Assembly (NCBI GenBank): GCA_002803225.1
Contig: NXFV01001787.1
Coordinates: 1 to 64,000, forward strand
Direction of reading: 5' to 3'
Length of the DNA stretch: 64,000 bases
Source of the DNA: Gamarada debralockiae
Lineage: Eukaryota > Ascomycota > Leotiomycetes > Helotiales > Hyphodiscaceae
The translations under genes were made by a program, and so were the position numbers. The notes beneath the pieces were generated by a model. The model searched no databases and was not told the origin of the DNA. It worked only from the letters and a program-made list of their open reading frames with translations. This document shows positions 11,638-23,239 of this stretch, piece by piece (position 1 is the first letter of the stretch; each line of letters starts with the position of its first letter).

Positions 11638-12094
11638 AGAGTTGGGGCCACCACATATGGGCCCACCCCACCCTTTTACACCAAAAGCCACCCTTTTTAC
11701 AAATAAATACTATAACAATTTTAAAATAAAACTTTATAAAATTGATTTTATAAATTTAGCTTTACTTCTTATTACTTTGTATTTGAAGGATTTAAAGTTT
11801 TATTTTAAATTAATAGATTTTATATAATTTTATTCAAAAGTCAAAAAAAAACCCCTAAGATTTTATATGTAAATTAAATGATTTTACTTTATTATAAAAA
11901 TCAACTGCAAATAACTTTTGTATTTTCTACTTAATTAAAATTTTGAATTATACAAAACATAGACAAAGTAAATTTTAATAATAGAATGAATTCTTGTTAT
12001 TTGACATAGTTGTATTGTGGATTTATAACTAAGTGAAAAGGGTGCCTTTTGGTGTAAAATAGTGGGGTGGGCCGTGTGTGGTGGCTCCAACTCT
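11638..12094. mobile_element. MITE with about 60-bp inverted ends and TA target (457 bp)
   Basis: The left end begins AGAGTTGGGGCCACCAC and the right end is its reverse complement with few changes (AGAGTTGGAGCCACCAC). Similarity runs about 60 bp inwards through CCCACCCCAC and TTTTACACCAAAAG. TA dinucleotides at 11636-11637 and 12095-12096 form the target duplication of Tc1/mariner-type elements. The interior is very AT-rich and non-coding. The sharp base-composition change at both edges supports these borders. Confidence 0.85.
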
Positions 12095-12096
12095 TA

Positions 12097-12889
12097 CCAA
12101 GCAGAAGGAAGTCACAATGAAATGAAGTGAACAAGTGCTTTGAAGGCATCTGTAAGTATGCAGCAACCTTGTGCCAACAAAGTCAATGGGAAGAAAGTCT
12201 TCTACCCACCAATTTCACAAAGCGCATGGGTCCGCGATTTAAAATTTATGTTTGTATTTTTCAAAGAAAACAAAGCGAACGTATACAAGCAAACATATAA
12301 GTCCAATGCCAGTCAGTCATCATCAGTTTCAATGCCAAACGCCTTGAAATCGCCATCTCTTCGTTCCCAAAGAAATCAACGAATTCATACATCGTAGCGG
12401 TCAATTCACCTGTGCTTCAACCAAGATAACCACCATCACTTCCCCTTCTCATCATTCATCTGAGTGTGTTGCCTAAAAGCACAACCCAATCCAATGATCG
12501 AAATTCTCAACTCTAGATACCTCCGTACATGACCCGCAAAGGAAAACAGGAAGTAGCAATTCGATCTAGAACTTATGTCTCGCTTTTCAAGGCTGCCAAA
12601 AGGACTTTTTCTAACCGGAACGCAAACTTCTCTAAAATAATAACAAACGTGAAAGGCAACTTTTGTGCAAGGGCAATGTAAGCGACGCAAAGCAAGTATT
12701 GAGGCCAGGGATGACAGATCCGTCCGTCGGGTAGGAAGGGGGAAGTGTCATGCCGTCCTCATGCGTATTGTATTAGCATTAAGGTACCCTCTGATCGAGG
12801 AGTTGGAGCGAAGCCAGTATCTCAAACATCTCGTAACTCTGACAATAGCAAATCGAGTGTCATTGATGGTTCGGATCGTGTGTGGCAGG
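12097..12889. other. Intergenic, 3' side of the acidic-protein gene
   Basis: No gene is seen. The part next to 12890 is presumably its 3' untranslated region. Confidence 0.4.
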
Positions 12890-14599
12890 TTAGACCATGC
12901 TTCTGCTTCGCTTGTGGGAAATCTCCTCGCCGCCGCTCGCTTTTCTCTTGTTCTGGTGCTGGACCAGTGGGCTCGCCGGGCTTGAGGGAAGAGCGATCTT
13001 AGCTGGCTTCTGTCGGCGGACAGGGGTGATGGGAGTGTTCGCAGCGGCGAGTCGATTGTCTTTGATGCCACGGATGGCGCCTTGGTTCAAGGGTCCAGAG
13101 AAGGCAAGCGATGCTCGAGAGGCTTTGTTGCGGCTGAGGAGCTGATGACGGTCTTGATTGCTTCGGAATGCGCCGACGAGATGAGGGTGTGCTAAGAGGG
13201 GATGCATTTGGTCTTCGCTCGCAGCAGTTGTTGGGCGCGCAGGCGTGGATGAAGGATCAGCACTGTCATCTTCCTCGTCATCTCCTGCGACACTTGCTGT
13301 AGAGCCGAAGTCCAAGAGGTCCTCAAGTTCCCAGAGTTCCTCATCGTCAACATCGTCGTCTTCATCGTAGGATTCGAGGCTGTCTTGCATGATGTTGCCA
13401 TTTGCGTCAATGTTGGTGAAGGGGAAGAAAGCCTCCGGAGGTCCGAATGCTTGGTTACCATTTCCGTTAAATATACCGTTCATGGCACTCATCATGAGAT
13501 TCCCAGAGTTGCTGATCATTGGCGATAGTTCCTCGACGGGGCTTTCAGCGCAGCTGTCTTGTCGAATATTGAAATTGCGCAGATTCTGTCGCGCATTCGT
13601 CGCGTCCATGCTCCATCGGCGAGGATTGATCTCGGCCTTGAACATAATCAACTTCTTGGCCTTGTTATCCATCAAGACGAAAGGTTTGGTACGATCACGG
13701 ATCCAAGTTCCAAGGAACGGACCATTTTGATTTCGAAATGAGGTGCGACGTGCAATCGTGATCTCCTCTTCTGATCCAGACTCTATAGATGGGCGTCGAA
13801 GTACTGATCGGCCAGGGCCAACGTATCTTGCGGCTGCTGGGAGATCTTCTTCGGTAGTTTCACCATCATCAGCTGCAGAAGGTTAGCATTGACATGAACA
13901 AATTTGCGGCTACGTACTTTCGTAGCCACTTGAGCCAGCAGAACTATCGCTCAGGCTGTCTTCATCGTCGTCCTCCTCTCCTTGAACCCCATCGCCCGGC
14001 TCCTCGCCATTGAAGTCCCAGTAGGAGCCTTCGCCGTCACTTGATCCTCCAAGGAACTCATCTTCGTTGCTTTCAATAGCTTTGCGGAAGCTTGCATCAA
14101 GGCTACTCTGAGGGACAAAGAGGTCGGGCCAAATTTCTTCTTCATCTTCAGTGTCGCTGCTCTCATCTGCGCCGTCGTAGCCTGGAATGTCAAAATGAAC
14201 ACGACGAGTGGCGCCAATGTCATCTTCAGACAGGCCATGATTCCAGACAGTGGCTTCTGTGTCATGATCGGGAGCATGACCACGGGTGATATGGTCCTCG
14301 AAGAATTGGGTGTTCTCGCCGAGGATCTCTTCTTGGGTGTCAAAGCCGTCCCAGCTGCTTTGATCGTCATCTACCGAGGGTCGAGGAGTTTGAGCATCTT
14401 CGTCTTCCGACGCGATGATCGCTTGCTCCTCGACCTCCTCGACATCTGGCTCTTCCTCGTCAGAGTCAGAAATCTCGTCTACCCCAGCATAATCGTCGTC
14501 ATCTGAGGTTGTTTCGGTAAGTGTAGAGTTCCTCCGCACCGTATTCTTCGACTTCTTGGTGGGAGTCACGTTGGACTTGTGTCGCAAGTTGCGAGACAT
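12890..14599 (-). CDS. Acidic, low-complexity protein, probably nuclear (unknown function)
   Basis: Two exons, 14599-13918 and 13872-12890, are joined by a 45-nt intron (donor GTACGT, acceptor TGCAG), giving 554 residues. The first 220 residues are rich in Asp, Glu and Ser (for example SDSDEEEPDVEEVEE) after a basic start. A better ordered part follows at about 235-320 with GRSVLRRPSIESGSEEE and FRNQNGPFLGTWIRDRTKPF. A second acidic run (YDEDDDVDDEELWELEDLL) follows, and the tail is basic with NKRKASGG and SHKRSRS, good candidates for nuclear localisation signals. The make-up fits a chromatin or transcription-associated protein. No catalytic motif is visible. The ATG at 14599 is the first in frame and gives a conventional start. 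Confidence 0.8.
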
Positions 14600-16599
14600 C
14601 TTGGGTATGTGTATAGTGTATTGTTGGTCGTGAATGGTGAACGTCGAGCCGCGTGGCGGTGAGCCGAAGGCGAACTGAACGACGTTCTGAACGACGTTGA
14701 AGGTGAGAAGTCGGACGCGTTCGGGCTTGGAGTTTTATGTCCAAGTAAGGATTATTTGTGAAGACCGGTATCGATTGAGATTATCGAGGTATGTAGGAGG
14801 GTTGTAGAAGTCGTGGTTGACTTGGGATTCGAGGAGTCGGAGGGCAAGGCGGGAAATATTCGCTCGCGGATGGAGTCTCTCTCTCGGGGGGCGAAGAGCG
14901 CAACTCGATCTGAATTCTTTTGTGATAGACAGGCTCTCAATGGTATGCCCTTGTGGCAGTAGACAATGAAAGTCTGGTACTTCTTCGAGGTCGATGATTG
15001 ATTGAAAGTCTCGTTGGCTGAAGGACTACGGACATGCTCCGTTCGAGCATGCCCGCAGTGGGTATTCACAGCTCAGCGATAGCCTGCGGCATGATTCTCG
15101 ACGAAGTATATGTATTGTGAGTGAATGTATTCCGTTTGAATAGTGCGACTTCGTTGTCTGTTTGGTTGTTGGGTTGGTTGATGAGGGGAAGAAAAGAGAA
15201 GAGGCAGACTTTCGGTGGAGTACACATTATTTTTATTTTGGCGCTAACTTCACTAATCGATGCCGCTCCAACAACCCTTTGGCCATCGTTTTGGGTCACC
15301 CTGATGTAATCTGATTCGCTGGATCAATCTTCACCGCTAATCTGCGTGTAAAGGGGGACGATAGACGTTCCATCATATCGCTTTGGATTCGTCACAGGGA
15401 CTATCTATTATGGGGAGAAGGATCACGGTGGTGGGGCAGCATGTTCATCACCGACCACGATTGTTCAATCCGTTTGATGCTTGAGTTTTTGGATTTTGAG
15501 AGTCTTCAGGAAAGTTCACGGGCCCGAGAGGAGACAGTCCATGTTTCACTAAGTGAGGGGAAGGGTCATAACGTAATGGAAAGAAACTTCTGCAGTAAGT
15601 TTCTACAATTCCCCAACGCATCCTCCATGCATTTGAGCGCTACTCACACGACCTATTTCCTCCTCATGCTTCAACTCTGGTAAAGGCCACATCACCCCGG
15701 CGTTGATTGATGCCTCGGAGTGAGGCTGAACCAGTGGAGCCAGAGCCAGAGCCGGAGACAATTGCCCCAAGCTTGGCAGCTATGATTATCTGGGATGACG
15801 CAGAAACGAGTCATTGTGTGAATCAAAAGTTTGGTTATGAGTCTTCCATTTTTTGCCTTCAAAGCTGTGAACTCAATTGGGCTAATTTTTCTGAACCTTG
15901 GAGCATCAAAGGGAAGTCTCCTGAGTTTTCAAGGGAACTCAGAATTGGAAAAGTTAAAATTGTAAAAATCGAATTATCCCCGCTGTGCGAAAAAAAAAAA
16001 AGGTTTATGCCCTCTCTCACCGCCATCGCTGTTTTTCAACTTTTTGTTAACCGAATTTTACCCCTCCACGTGCTTGCCCCACCACGAGATCACGTGAAAG
16101 TCTGATAAAAGAAGAGGTAAATTGAAAAGCCGCTGCTGGCTTCAGCTGTGTGATTGAAGCGATCAATCGTGTGCATTCCGTTCAATTTCTTTAAGTCCCG
16201 CTGCCTGGTAAGACCGATACCAAGTTCTGGGCGATATTTGTGATCCACCGCACCAACCCTCTGCACGTCAAAAACATCGTCATTGAAGCGGAACTCCCTA
16301 AGATCTGATTGGTTAAGCTGCGAGATTGCTCTAGCGAGCCAGCCCCTTTTCATCACCACGATATCTGAAGGATTTCTAGTCGGACTTACATGGACTTAAG
16401 TCTTAGGAACCGAGAGGATACACCGACTGGAAATTCTTGGGAAGTAGTATATTAACCCTCATGTCCTTAAGAAATGTCCCAATCATTCATCTTACTCCAA
16501 AACCAAGCAGCAAAAGACCAATCTCCAATCCTTCATTTTCAACTCAAGATTTCAGTTCTCACTCATCAGTCTCCTATTGAGCTTCCTTCTCTCGTCGCA
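14600..16599. other. Intergenic region
   Basis: Short frames on both strands lack motifs. TCACGTGA lies at 16090-16097. The first few hundred bases should hold the promoter of the acidic-protein gene. Otherwise I see nothing supportable. Confidence 0.45.
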
Positions 16600-17828
16600 A
16601 TGGTAATCTTCCTCACAGGCGGCACAGGCAGACCTCCCTCCGCCTCGCCTCTCTCCTCCAAGAAGCCGCATTCCCTTCCTCTTGACATCCCGCAAAGGCC
16701 AAGCAGGTGCGCCCTCTGGCATGCAAGCTACAAAATTCGATTGGACAGACTCCACCACATTTCCGAACCCATTTAACCACAATTTCCCTAACAATGAGAA
16801 GGTTACTGCTATCTACTTAATTGCCCCCGAAACCGCCGACCCCGTTATTCCTATGAATACGTTTATAGATAACGCAATCAAGGAACATGGCGTCAATCAC
16901 TTTGTGATGCTGGGTGGGACCACGTTGGTGAAAGGTGGTGATATGTATACGGGGAAGGTGTGGAGTCATCTGGAGGAGAGTGACGTGGAGTTTTGCGTGC
17001 TGCAGGCTACATGGTTTATGGGCGCGTTTACCTTTCCCATCCTCTCTTTTCTTCCAAGTTGTTAATGATTGGAGTGGGGCTAATGTTGGAACAGAGAATT
17101 TCTCGGAATGGCAGCACGCTGCATCCATCAAGAATGAGAACAAGATCTATTCAGCCGCCGAAGACGGCAAAGTCCCATTTGTCAGCGCGAAGGACATCGC
17201 CGCCGTTGCTTTCCGTGCGCTCACGGATGAGAAATCTCATAACACAAACTACAGAGTCGTTGGATCTGTGACATTGACTCATGAGGTAAGTAATGCCTCC
17301 CCCCCCCCCCGGGTTGTTTTCCCCCTTCTCTTTGTTCCTGCCCCCCGTCTCTTTCCCCTTCCCCTTTCTTCCCCTCTTCTGGGTGACACACCCTTCTCAG
17401 ATCGCAGCCAAGCCAGCTCCGGTCTCGGCCGCAAGGCTGAACACGTCAGGCTCTCCCCCGAACAAGCTGAGCAGAGATTCTTACGACTGGGCATGAAGGA
17501 GCATTACGCGAAGTTCATGACGAACCTTGAGACCGGGACTGCGCATGGGGTGGAGCAAGGGATGAATGATACTGTTGAAAAAGTCACAGGGAGGAGGCCG
17601 ATGGGATTTGATGAGTGGGTTGAGGAGAATAGTGGGGCTTGGAATGAGGGGGTGAGTGGGGTGGGGAGGAAGGGAACGAGGGACGAGGGATTCTTCCATG
17701 TGACTGTTCATAATTGCTCATTCGTTCAAGTATTTTCAGTTCGTATTTTTGAGCAAAACATTTCTTTGTTTCGGGAGTACTGGATAGTTCAATGGCTTGA
17801 ACCTCTCCTAGATCGTTTAAGGTTATGA
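16600..17828 (+). pseudogene. NmrA-like NAD(P)-binding protein, frameshifted
   Basis: The ATG at 16600 starts MVIFLTGGTG, the dinucleotide-binding loop of NmrA-like Rossmann proteins. Further family segments follow: VTAIYLIAPE, VNHFVMLGGTTLVKGG, CVLQATWFM, then NFSEWQH, VPFVSAKDIAAVAFRAL and YRVVGSVTLTHE. Two introns are implied: one near 17021-17095 whose donor is GC rather than GT (G|GCGCGT), and one from about 17286 to 17400 with GTAAGT, a run of C and an acceptor TCTCAG. Three single-base losses break the frame: near 16630, near 16675 and near 17411. The family is usually about 280-320 residues and acts as a redox sensor or reductase. The lesions could in principle be sequencing errors, but neighbouring genes have none. 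Confidence 0.75.
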
Positions 17829-18400
17829 TATCGAGCTCGAAGTAGCTCAAAATGCAGCATATAATCACAAAAGCAGCCCCGCCTTCAATGTTGCAGTAAT
17901 AAGTCCCAAGTGGTGGAGATGCGACGCAGACGGCGGAATTAGTAGCAAGTGTCTTAAAAGGTTTCACAGAAGCTTCAGAAGTCGAGGCCATTACTTTAAC
18001 TTGAGTCGGAAGCAGCAAATATGAGCGCCAAACTTTTCCTTGTGTCGTCACGAGAATCTCACTTACAAGGTAAATGGAATAGAATGTACATCATTTCGTA
18101 CCGGACCGTCGAGGCTGTAGTGTTTAGTTACGCCATAGCTAGAAAGGAAAACCCCCGCTAAGTTCCGGAAGTTCGTTACAAAAGAGAGCAGCCTATCCAG
18201 TTGGTAGCTGCGCAAGAGACTATCGTGTATCCATGAATCGTATCCATTACTATGCAGCGTATCAGTCATCATAACTTATTCCACTCTTTAGTGCTCCGTA
18301 CGCCCATCGCATCCGAAATACTCATAATCGCTCTTTCTTTCTTTCTTGATTCGTCCTTATCATCACTAGTTGGTCAGTCAGCTGCGAAGAATTATCTGGT
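17829..18400. other. Intergenic, one short hydrophobic ORF
   Basis: On the minus strand, an ATG at 17991 opens MASTSEASVKPFKTL followed by a hydrophobic stretch (FVIICCILSYFELDI) that runs into the antisense of the NmrA-like locus. No splice-supported gene model emerged. Confidence 0.25.
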
Positions 18401-18433
18401 AGGGAGATCTTATTAGGCAGTGCCGATAATTTT

Positions 18434-18992
18434 CTCTAATTTTGTCTCTAGGATGGGATCATCAGAGACTTTGCCATTATCTCTTGATTTGCTTCCAAAT
18501 CCGAAAATGTGCTTGGAGCAGGAGAAGCACATTTGGGGCACAACTGGTTTATTGTGTCCGAGACTCTCTGGGAAGAGGATAGATTAGCATGGTATTATGG
18601 TAGTAGCTTAACCTTCATGGTTGGGAATTTCCTGTAGTTCTCGATGATTGACTTGCATAGGTAGCAAACTTCTTTGCGAGTGTGATCCGGAATAGAAACA
18701 TTGGTATCGACTCTCGCGCACAGCTTGCGCCGCTTAGGAGCTGCGTAGAAACCCTTAACAGCACTTGAGACATGTCAACTATGTTCTTCAATCCTTGATA
18801 AGAAACCCACGTTGCGAAGTCGTCCGAGTCGCTATCATCTCGAAGATGGTAGCTTTTCTTGCAAGGTGCTCGAGTCAAGTCGATCTTGTTCTCATCCTTG
18901 GCCGGAGCTGGTAGTCCAAATGATCGGTATCGCAAAGATTTTGGGGCAGTACCTAGGAGACGTATAACGAGGGGTGGTGTTGAAGGTGCCAT
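18434..18992 (-). pseudogene. ORF with paired CxxC motifs, structure unresolved
   Basis: From the ATG at 18992 a frame reads MAPSTPPLVIRLLGTAPKSL and on to FATWVSYQGLKNIVDMSQ. Coding character then continues in another frame: GFYAAPKRRKLCARVD, TRKEVCYLCKSIIENYRKF. After a possible intron near 18609-18573 it reads QLCPKCASPAPSTFSDLEAN. CYLC and CPKC could bind one zinc ion together. The switch between the first and second part has no good intron, so a frameshift is likely. I do not recognise the protein. It could be a small zinc-binding regulator or a remnant from a mobile element next to the DUF3435 relic. Confidence 0.35.
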
Positions 18993-19082
18993 AATCCTTG
19001 GCGCCGTTGAGAATGGCTGAAAGGGAATTGCGTTTTGGGAAAGCTGAGCCAGCGTACCAAAAGTTAGGTTGTGAAATCTCTA

Positions 19083-19740
19083 ACGAAAGATAACGTCGCA
19101 GGTCTGAGCTTCTAAAGGCTGTTCAAAAGAAGTGGGACCTAGAACAACCTATCTATATCGTCGAGCGACAACTTGCCGGGGAGAAGTTTAGCAAGGAAGT
19201 AAAGGCTACCTTAGATCTCTCTAATGATCTCCCCTCGCAACAGAAGTAGTTGGTCGAGACAATTATAACATTGCCGGGACTACGCTAGAAGAGGAGATAT
19301 GTCGGCGGAATACTGCCATTAATGCCGTTTCTACCTACTGCAAATTCAACGAAGGGGGAGGCCGCGGAGCTTCTTGTAAGAGGCCAGCAACTAAAGTGTC
19401 TTGTCTGATCAAGACTGAAGGAGGCACTGAGCCTATGATTGGCAATCCCGCTGAGCAAGCGCTAAACGAGGCTATACTATTTAGTATTTCAAGAAAAGAG
19501 GTTGAAGATATGCTTTGTCTGCGTGGGAAGACTAGGGCTGTCGTTACATAAGCATGTCCATTCATTTGCGACTCCAGGAGACCTGACCGAGCACTTCAAG
19601 CGAAAGCATTTGAAAGACGAACTAAAGGAAGGAGAATAGATCAAATGCCACGTCTGTCAAATGACTCTAGAGTATAAGATGCACTTCCAAAAATCACGCC
19701 ATCAGAATACACGGAACTGTTTCCTAATACTCCTAGCATT
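19083..19740 (+). pseudogene. Relic of a DUF3435 (FluG-domain, tyrosine-recombinase-like) protein with C2H2 tail
   Basis: The plus strand reads LLKAVQKKWDLEQPIYIVER, then FSKEVKATLDLSNDLPSQQK, TLPGTTLEEEICRRNTAINA, and at the end LTEHFKRKHLKDELKEGE followed by CHVCQMTLEYKMHFQ. This order (helical part, ordered Leu/Glu segment, C2H2-like tail) matches my memory of the C-terminal half of fungal DUF3435 proteins. That group includes the captain recombinases of Starship elements. Three in-frame stops (near 19250, 19550 and 19639) and the missing N-terminal catalytic half show it is dead. Whether it was a Starship captain or one of the many dispersed DUF3435 copies cannot be told here. Confidence 0.6.
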
Positions 19741-19869
19741 TTCACCTAGCGTACAAAGTTGCTTTCTTGCCATCAGACCTCAGATTTCTGCTAGCAGACA
19801 GTTCCTACATCCGCGTCATTTCCCTCTCACTTGCAAGGAAGATCAGAGTAATCTACATCGGCGATGAAC

Positions 19870-20555
19870 GAAAGGCCTAAGAAAGCGGGCACAGTCGTTC
19901 GCTGTCCGAAAATGATCCATGCCTACGGGAGGAGCATCTGCTTCGTGTGGGCAGGGACCTCGGCGTCGCAAGCTTCGCTGTGTCAGATCCGAAGTCATCC
20001 TCTTCAATGGCAGTGTGCGCGGTCCTTGTCTCCTGTCATACTGCCAGCCAGCCGACCCAATAATCTGCATTCGTAATAAGTGAATAACTTCCGAACAGAG
20101 CGCACGACCACTGTCTGCTGTCCTCGGAGATAACTGATCACAAGGCACTTACGAAAAAATCAGACAGTCTTCAGTCGGCGTCCTGTGTACATGTCTAAGA
20201 GACTGCCCTCAATTAGTTGATGCAGTTCAAGAATCATATAACGGGTCTCACGGGGTTAGCATTCGAGACCACCGAGTTGTCTCTCTAGATCCTAATCGAG
20301 AACATCGTGATCTCCTTAACAGTCCTATACTGGGCGGAGCGGACGATGTACCAACTTCATTTTCATATATTTGTAGTGCCCGAATGTTTGGTATTTCTGG
20401 TTTAATTCATTTTGATTTGCTTTAATGGCTGGCTTTGCTTGCCCGGTGCTAAGCGTCCTCAGCCACTAGCACCTTCTCCAACCCTATGCCTTCTCGCCTT
20501 TGATACATCTCCCCACTTCTGAGTTCCTGCTCTCCTAGGGAGAAAGGCTACTCGT
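19870..20555. other. Gene-free stretch
   Basis: No coding or repeat structure could be supported. Confidence 0.4.
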
Positions 20556-20559
20556 TCCA

Positions 20560-20835
20560 ATGAGTGTGTCTTCCTTTTGGCCATGTCCAATGGGTTGACT
20601 GTCACTGCCACGCTTTTGTTTTGAACGGCGCCAAAGAATCTCTATCACTTCAGTCTAATTGTATTCGTGTGCAACCGATAAGGGCGTTCTGCTATCTTTA
20701 TCCTCATAACTGTGGCTTGCTCCATAGCTCAGGAGTAGCTGAACAATTTCAGCATAGCCCTCCGCCGCAGCCCGAAATAGTGGAGTTCGGCCATCTTTAT
20801 CTCGGGAGAATCTCGACTTGAAGCCCTTAGAACAG
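20560..20835 (-). pseudogene. Ankyrin-repeat fragment
   Basis: The minus strand reads DKDGRTPLFRAAAEGYAEIV then QLLLSYGA, and DKDSRTPLSVAHEYN, which are nearly two canonical ankyrin repeats (DxxGRTPLxxAAxxGxxxIVxLLL). A TAG stop interrupts the second repeat. Such repeats close many fungal NACHT/STAND-type genes, so this is probably the 3' scrap of one. No upstream NTPase domain is seen nearby. Confidence 0.7.
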
Positions 20836-21313
20836 CGCTGCCACTCCTATATAACAGACAAATCGTAGAATATTTTAACCCGGCTTGCGACACGCTCGCT
20901 ATCGATACTGGGCCTGACCATTCACTATTTAAATCATTTAAGGCTACCACACGAGTAATGGTGAAGTAAACGACAAGTAATTGCCCCTTCCTCTTTCTAA
21001 AACACCTTCCTCCTCGTTAAAAAGTCGGTCCGCTGATCCTTCTATCCTTCCTTCCATTCTCCAACTCAGCAAAATTGAATCCAAAGCTCTTCATGTGAAG
21101 GAACTGCAAGGCAGCGAGCAGCGAGAATCTTACCGTGTCACGTCAAACTTGGCTCGGAGCCTGTCAGGTGATTTCTGGGATTTTGTTTTGTCTACTACCC
21201 TCGGCGCTCCCAAGCAACAGATCTGCCTCCCTCATATCGCCAACATTCGCTTCGGCCGTTTCACTCTTCATAGCTTTGCCGGCGAGCATACAATATGTGA
21301 ATGTTGCAGCGCT

Positions 21314-21884
21314 TCAAAGTGGTCTTAGTTTCCTTCTCAAGACTCTTAATGTAAAAGTGGACAACTCATACATTTGTAACACGACACTGATAATGCAAAC
21401 AGTCCACACGCCTAGCCAGTACGCGTCGCGGTAATCCTTTCCGAAGGACAGGAAATGCCATGCAAACCTGAGGGCATCTGTAAATAAGGATACACCGTTG
21501 AACCAGAGTATTACGCCGGCGCCTAGTATAGTACCACCGTGGGAGTAGCACGGGTGGCGCGGATATAACTCGGAGACGCTGTTGGCGCCGAATATTACGA
21601 GGGATAGTACTCCCTAGAGAAGGTTGTTAGAGAAGAGAGTGTCTTCAAGAAGGCGAGGAACGCACGTTGAAGACCGCCATGCTGGGCACCCCGTCTTCAT
21701 TCCAGGGTCTTGTCCATGCACCGTGACGACCGTAACCGGAATGTCGGTAGATAAATGGGAGGGATACGGCGGCGAAGATAATCTGGAGTATAGAGAGGAG
21801 AATGATTGATATTAAGATCGCGGCCTTCTTTCGTGGCGCGATGGGAAATGGGATGCCACCGCAAACGGTCAGTGACCGACCCAT
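21314..21884 (-). CDS. Small integral membrane protein, four helices (unknown)
   Basis: Two exons, 21884-21666 and 21613-21314, are joined in phase 0 across a 52-nt intron (donor GTGCGT, acceptor CTCTAG), giving 172 residues. Hydrophobic segments lie at about 22-44 (AILISIILLSILQIIFAAVS), 74-86 (LSLVIFGAN), 100-122 (ILGAGVILWFNGVSLF) and 140-158 (LGVWTVCIISVVLQMY). The length and four-helix layout resemble MARVEL-like or other small tetraspan proteins of ascomycetes, but no diagnostic motif identifies it. The frame and splice sites are clean although the flanks are full of relics, which argues that it is functional. It would sit in the plasma or an internal membrane. Confidence 0.65.
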
Positions 21885-22720
21885 CGTCCGGCTGTTAAGG
21901 CATCGTCACGCCTGTTTTTGGGCTTAGGATTGTTAAAGACACTCGCAGGTGAGGTAAAAGAGAAATGATGTTGATGTTGAAACGGTTGAATTGATGCTGT
22001 TTCTTCGTAGTGACAAGTGGAGATCAAGGCAAGGCTGTCGCCAGTTCCCTGCTGTTCGGAGAGTACCTAATCAGACCACCGGACTCAGCCCGACCCAAAC
22101 TCAAGTAACAAGATAATCGGCTCAACAAAGCCCGGCTTACTGTTCAAAAGCCATTTCGGGATCAGTTGAGTTTGTATCGCCAGCCACTTCCTGACCACTT
22201 TGTATTTAAAGTATCTTGCAATTGGACATCATGCACCCGGTTCAATACCGCATCGCAGCCGTCCAGAAACTATCAGCGCATGAGTTAGTTTAGATGCCAT
22301 GGATTACCGGCACACTGGCGATATGACGAAGTCGAAGAGCGCGCCTTGCCCAGGCGGGGGTCATGCCAGCGGCAAACGAACGCCTGATCGCACCAGAAAC
22401 GCTGCATCGCATGACTCTTCAGCACCTCTTCTTGGAACAACGATATCTAATGGCAGCGACGGCCAACCAGTACAGTAAGGAGCGACATGCAGCAGCGAAG
22501 AGCACCGACCTCTCTCCCAATCGTGACCTCTATCATTCTGTTCGTCGTCGTGTTTTTGCTAATGATAATAATAATCGGCTCGCTCCCTCCTGCTTTTCTC
22601 CTTGATACCGTGTGGCCTCGGCATTGCATTCTTAGGACGTGTCTCCGCTCCTTCCCTCATTAACTCATACCCCCTTCCCAACTCCCAGAATGACCGTTGA
22701 ATTAACAAATCCACACAATC
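21885..22720. other. Intergenic region
   Basis: No supportable gene is seen. It should hold the promoter of the small membrane protein. Confidence 0.4.
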
Positions 22721-22723
22721 CAG

Positions 22724-23090
22724 ATGGGAATAATGGGCCTCGCAACACAGAGCTTCTTTAACCTCGCGGGAGTCGATCGAACCAAGCTCCATCCTAAACA
22801 GCGCGAACTTCCGGGGCACCTGCTGTTCAACTGGAGCCTCCTAGTTATCTATCTGATCTTCTACGGGACGGCGTGGATCTGGACGTCTTCAAGCACAGTA
22901 GCCGATCTTATCGACGATCACGCACTGTGGAAGGATTTCCAGGCGAAGGTCAATGTGCCGGATGCGTTGGATCTTTGACGAGGTGTTTGCAAGAGATGGG
23001 GCAGGGATGGGCTACGGTTGAGGATTTCGCTTTTTGTGCGAAGGATATTGGGATCAAGAGCGCTGATTGGCGTTACACAGTGAGGTAAAG
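22724..23090 (+). pseudogene. Possible decayed membrane-protein fragment
   Basis: An ATG at 22724 opens MGIMGLATQSFFNLAGVD, with one hydrophobic helix (LLVIYLIFYGTAWIW) and a soluble part ending NVPDALDL. Coding-like sequence continues in another frame afterwards (QEMGQGWATVEDFAFCAKDI). I do not recognise it. It lies just ahead of an NmrA-like relic and may or may not belong to it. Confidence 0.25.
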
Positions 23091-23239
23091 GTTACGGATT
23101 CAGGGTGGAGTGTGGTTGCGGACTGTGGTTGAGGATCTCCAGCTTGATTGCGGAGTTGAGGTACGGATGTGAAAAGAGTAGTACAGGTCTTAATTTCACT
23201 TAAACTAGACCGTACGGCTGACCCACACCACGGTGCACC

